From Embleya scabrispora DSM 41855 (GTDB lineage Bacteria; Actinomycetota; Actinomycetes; Streptomycetales; Streptomycetaceae), in assembly GCF_000372745.1 (NCBI RefSeq), contig NZ_KB889708.1:186001-250000 (forward strand): a stretch of 64,000 nt of DNA, read 5' to 3'. The notes below the pieces were generated by a model that ran no database searches, was not told the origin of the DNA, and saw only the letters and a program-made list of their open reading frames with translations. This document shows positions 61,385 to 64,000 of the stretch, in pieces. Numbering within the stretch: the stretch's first letter is position 1; each line of letters starts with the position of its first letter. The translations under genes were made by a program, and so were the position numbers.

Positions 61385-62616
61385 GGGCCGCGTGGGTCGA
61401 TGCGTCCGCCGGCATCGCCGGGGACATGCTGCTCGCCGCCCTCGTCGACGGCGGGGCCGCGCTGAGCACCGTGCGTGCCGCGGTGGAGGCCGTGGTCCCC
61501 GGCGAGGTACGCCTCGCGCAGACACAGGTCATCCGCGCCGGTATGCGAGCGACGCGGATCCACGTGACGCCGAGCGACGACGACCACGCACACCGAACAT
61601 GGCGTGATGTACGCCGCCTCATCGAGCAGGCGCCCCTGGCCGATCCGGTCCGCGCGTCGGCACTGGCCGCCTTCGCCCGCCTCGCCGTCGCCGAGGCACG
61701 TGTCCACGGCACCGCAACGGAAGAGGTGCACTTCCACGAGGTGGGTGCCTGGGATTCCATCGCCGACGTCGTCGGTGTCTGTGCCGCGCTTCACGACCTC
61801 GCCGTGACCGATCTGACGGCAGGTCCGGTGGCGTTGGGCGTCGGCCGCGTCACCACCGCCCACGGCGAACTTCCCGTCCCGGTCCCCGCGGTGGCCGAAC
61901 TCGCCGCCGAGTGGCAGGTGTTCGCGGGCGGCGAGGGCGAACTCGCCACCCCCACCGGCATGGCGCTGCTCACCACCCTGGCCCGCGAGTGCTCCCCCCT
62001 GCCACACCTGCGTCTGGAGCGAACCGGCATCGGGGCCGGCAGCCGCGACACCCCCGGACGCCCCAACGTCACCCGCGTCTTCCTCGGCACCCCGGCCCCC
62101 GCCACGACCCCGGACTCCGCCGTCGACGCCTCCGAAGCCGTCGTCCTGGAAACCAATATCGACGACCTGGACCCGCGCGCATGGCCCAGCGTCCTCGCGT
62201 CCCTCATGGAGGCCGGCGCCTCGGACGCCTGGCTGACCCCCATCCTCATGAAGAAGGGCCGCCCCGCGCACACGCTCTCCGTCCTGTGCCCACCGCAAGG
62301 CGCCCAACCCCTCCGTGACGCCGTCTTCCGCCTCACCACCACCCTGGGCGTACGCGAACGGCCGGTCCGCAAAACCGAACTCCAACGAGGCTGGACGCAC
62401 GTGGACGTCCTCGGCAGCCGCCTCCCCGTCAAGGTAGGCCACCATTGCGGCAGAATCCTCCAAGCAACCCCCGAGTTCGCTCCCGCCGCCGCCCTCGCCG
62501 CCCGTCTCGGCCTTCCCGTCCACACCGTCCTTGCCGCCACCACCACCGCCGCCCACCAAGCGGGCCTGACCTCCAGCGCCCCCACCCCGCAGACGCTCAC
62601 CTCCGAACCCGCCTGA
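61381..62616 (+). CDS. larC: Nickel insertion protein LarC (CTP-dependent cyclometallase)
   Basis: 411 residues from GTG overlapping the larA stop (GTGA). AAWVDASAGIAGDMLLAALV is the family start. EVHFHEVGAWDSIADVVGVC and TAHGELPVPVPAVAEL supply metal ligands, LETNIDDLDPRAWPSVLASL is the CTP-binding domain, and ILMKKGRPAHTLSVLC follows. LarC inserts nickel into the thiolated pincer nucleotide. In Lactobacillus larC is split and needs a ribosomal frameshift; here it is one continuous frame. The C-terminus has an Ala/Thr-rich tail. Confidence 0.92.
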   Translation: MRAAWVDASAGIAGDMLLAALVDGGAALSTVRAAVEAVVPGEVRLAQTQVIRAGMRATRIHVTPSDDDHAHRTWRDVRRLIEQAPLADPVRASALAAFARLAVAEARVHGTATEEVHFHEVGAWDSIADVVGVCAALHDLAVTDLTAGPVALGVGRVTTAHGELPVPVPAVAELAAEWQVFAGGEGELATPTGMALLTTLARECSPLPHLRLERTGIGAGSRDTPGRPNVTRVFLGTPAPATTPDSAVDASEAVVLETNIDDLDPRAWPSVLASLMEAGASDAWLTPILMKKGRPAHTLSVLCPPQGAQPLRDAVFRLTTTLGVRERPVRKTELQRGWTHVDVLGSRLPVKVGHHCGRILQATPEFAPAAALAARLGLPVHTVLAATTTAAHQAGLTSSAPTPQTLTSEPA

Positions 62617-62639
62617 ATCCGCGGCGCAGCCGACGGAGG

Positions 62640-62770
62640 CGGGGACGCCCACGCCGGGGTGCCGACGACGCCGGCGAGGGCGCCGTCCATGCCCACAGCG
62701 ACGACGATGGCATGCGCGGCGCGGAGGCGGTCGAGAGGGTCGAGACCGCAGTGGCGGCGGGCGACTCCGC
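62640..62770 (-). pseudogene. Short larB fragment
   Basis: The minus strand reads DPLDRLRAAHAIVVAVGMDG, then ALAGVVGTPAW. It matches LLRSARVVVVAAGMDGALPS of larB. Only about 40 codons survive, and no start or end is present. It supports duplication and decay of the whole lar/uxa locus. Confidence 0.55.
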
Positions 62771-62976
62771 GATCAGGGGCATGGCGCGGGCGCCGGATAC
62801 CGGTCAGGGCGACGGTCATCGTCGTCGACCCGGACGACCGCGCGGTGGGTGACGGCGTCGAGGCGGAGTACAGTGCGCTCCCTCCCACCATCCCATGGGC
62901 AGCCATGGCGTCGTCCGATACCCGGTGTCGCCGCCCCAGACCTGCGGCTTTCCCGCGAGAACGGAAGTGAGATCGG

Positions 62977-64000
62977 GTGAGCGAGCGTGACGACGCACCG
63001 ACCGCCGCAACCGGCGGGAGCAAGGCACCGACGATCTACGACGTCGCCCGGGCCGCGGGCGTGGCCGCGTCCACCGTGTCCCGGGCGTTCGCCAGGCCGG
63101 GCCGGGTCAACGCGGTGACCGCGGAACGCATCCGGCGGCTGGCCGCGGAACTCGGCTACCGCGTCAATCCGTTGGCATCGGGATTGCCCACCGGCCGCAC
63201 CTCGATGCTCGCGTTGGTGGTTTCCGACGTGACCAACCCGTTCTACGCCGAGATCATCCGGGGAGCCGAGTCCGCCGCCGCCGAGGCCGGCTTCGTCCTC
63301 CTGCTGATCGACGCCCAGGAGTCCGACCGGGTGGAACGCGCCAGCCTGGAAAGGGCGTTGCCCGCCGTCGAGGGACTCGTACTGGCGGGTACCCGACTGT
63401 CGGACTCGGCCATCCGCATGACTGCCAAGCAGCGGCCGGTGGTCGTCCTCAACCGGGACGTCGCCGACGTCCCCAGCATCACCCTCGACAACCCGCACGG
63501 CATGCTCGTGACCGCGGAACATCTGGCACGGTTGGGTCATCGCACGGTGACCTACGTGGCCGGCCCGGCGGCCTCATGGGCGGACGGGATGCGCTTGCGG
63601 AGCCTGCGCGAGGCGGCGACCGGGCTGGACATGCGGGTGCAGCGCGTGGGCCCGTTCGCGCCGACGGTCGCAGGCGGTCGCGAAGCTGCCGACGCGCTCC
63701 CCGAGGACCTGCCGACCGCCGTCGTGGCCTACAACGACCAACTGGCGATCGGGGCCATGCTCGCTCTCCAGGCACGCGGCGTCCGAGTTCCCGAGGACGT
63801 CAGCATGGTCGGCTTCGACGACATATTCCCGACGCGCATCGTCAGGCCCGGGCTGACCACCGTCGCCGCCCCGCTGCGCGCCCAGGGACGGGCTGCCGTC
63901 GACGCGCTGCTGTCCTCGCGCGGCAACCCGGCACCGCGCACCGGCAAGCCCATGACCCTGCCGGTGAAGCTGGTCGTCCGTGACTCGACGGCACAGGCCC
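62977..64000 (+). CDS. LacI-family transcriptional regulator (incomplete at window end)
   Basis: It begins at GTG after GGAAGTGAG and remains open to the last base, about 341 codons, so probably only a few residues are missing. HTH: APTIYDVARAAGVAASTVSR with AFARPGRVNAVTAERIRRLA, then the hinge helix YRVNPLASGLPTGRTSMLAL. The ligand domain is periplasmic-binding-protein-like: VSDVTNPFYAEIIRGAESAA, GLVLAGTRLSDSAI, YNDQLAIGAMLALQARGVRV and SMVGFDDIFPTRIVRPGLTT. It most likely represses the flanking hexuronate/lar genes through the AACCGGTT-centred palindromes at 56533 and 60087. Confidence 0.88.
   Translation, partial: MSERDDAPTAATGGSKAPTIYDVARAAGVAASTVSRAFARPGRVNAVTAERIRRLAAELGYRVNPLASGLPTGRTSMLALVVSDVTNPFYAEIIRGAESAAAEAGFVLLLIDAQESDRVERASLERALPAVEGLVLAGTRLSDSAIRMTAKQRPVVVLNRDVADVPSITLDNPHGMLVTAEHLARLGHRTVTYVAGPAASWADGMRLRSLREAATGLDMRVQRVGPFAPTVAGGREAADALPEDLPTAVVAYNDQLAIGAMLALQARGVRVPEDVSMVGFDDIFPTRIVRPGLTTVAAPLRAQGRAAVDALLSSRGNPAPRTGKPMTLPVKLVVRDSTAQA

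Noticed and set aside
1-64000. rRNA or tRNA genes and integrase attachment sites
   Set aside because: No tRNA-like cloverleaf, rRNA stretch, integrase or direct-repeat flanks recognised by eye; a tRNAscan-type search would be decisive.

Overview
The window is GC-rich DNA from an actinomycete of the Streptomycetaceae type. The evidence is extreme third-position GC, frequent GTG starts, many ATGA/GTGA gene overlaps, and the regulator mix (HxlR, PucR, Lrp, AraC, XRE-cupin, TetR, LacI). It reads as an accessory region: intact operons alternate with gene and insertion-sequence remnants. No rRNA, tRNA or CRISPR array was seen.

Left flank (1-6.2 kb): a decayed ECF41-type sigma factor faces its probable target operon (SnoaL-like protein, frameshifted LUD-domain gene) across a perfect 30-bp inverted repeat. 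The repeat looks like two mirrored copies of one ECF promoter. Then come an agmatinase-family ureohydrolase, an SRPBCC gene broken beside an IS30 fragment, an HxlR regulator, a DUF4013 membrane protein, a second IS30 fragment and an endonuclease/exonuclease/phosphatase remnant.

Nucleoside antibiotic cluster (6.4-18.1 kb): ten same-strand genes, mostly overlapping or closely spaced, match the blasticidin S / mildiomycin logic. They are a MilB/BlsM-like CMP N-glycosidase, a cytosylglucuronate synthase and a degenerate relative, a BlsE-like radical SAM decarboxylase, a DegT aminotransferase, a KamA-like (BlsG-type) 2,3-aminomutase, an ATP-grasp ligase, a guanidino-N-methyltransferase-like enzyme and an MFS exporter. 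The tenth is a 627-residue caspase-fold protein with a Cys-rich ribbon that I cannot place in the known pathway. A strong hairpin ends the unit, and a secreted M1 aminopeptidase follows.

Middle (19.6-53 kb): small secreted proteins (one a four-fold AVWVP repeat peptide), a 141-bp dispersed repeat, a PucR regulator, a secreted trypsin-like protease, an amidohydrolase / sodium-solute symporter / Lrp unit, three GNAT genes, a beta-lactamase-fold hydrolase, a family-5 peptide ABC system with a fused permease-ATPase, an M28 membrane peptidase, and regulator-target pairs whose operators are visible as palindromes.

Right end (53-64 kb): a hexuronate locus combined with a complete nickel-pincer cofactor set (LarB, LarE, LarC and a LarA enzyme). 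It holds UxaC, UxuB and an FGGY kinase, plus a C-terminal beta-glucuronidase fragment. Two copies of a uxaC-uxuB-kinase block have decayed in complementary fashion, leaving one intact copy of each gene. No UxuA or KdgK is present in the window. The genes fit an unusual route: glucuronate, fructuronate, mannonate, then LarA-type C2 epimerisation to gluconate, then phosphorylation. A LacI regulator at the edge and a conserved GGCAACCGGTTGCC-type palindrome upstream of both blocks suggest common control.
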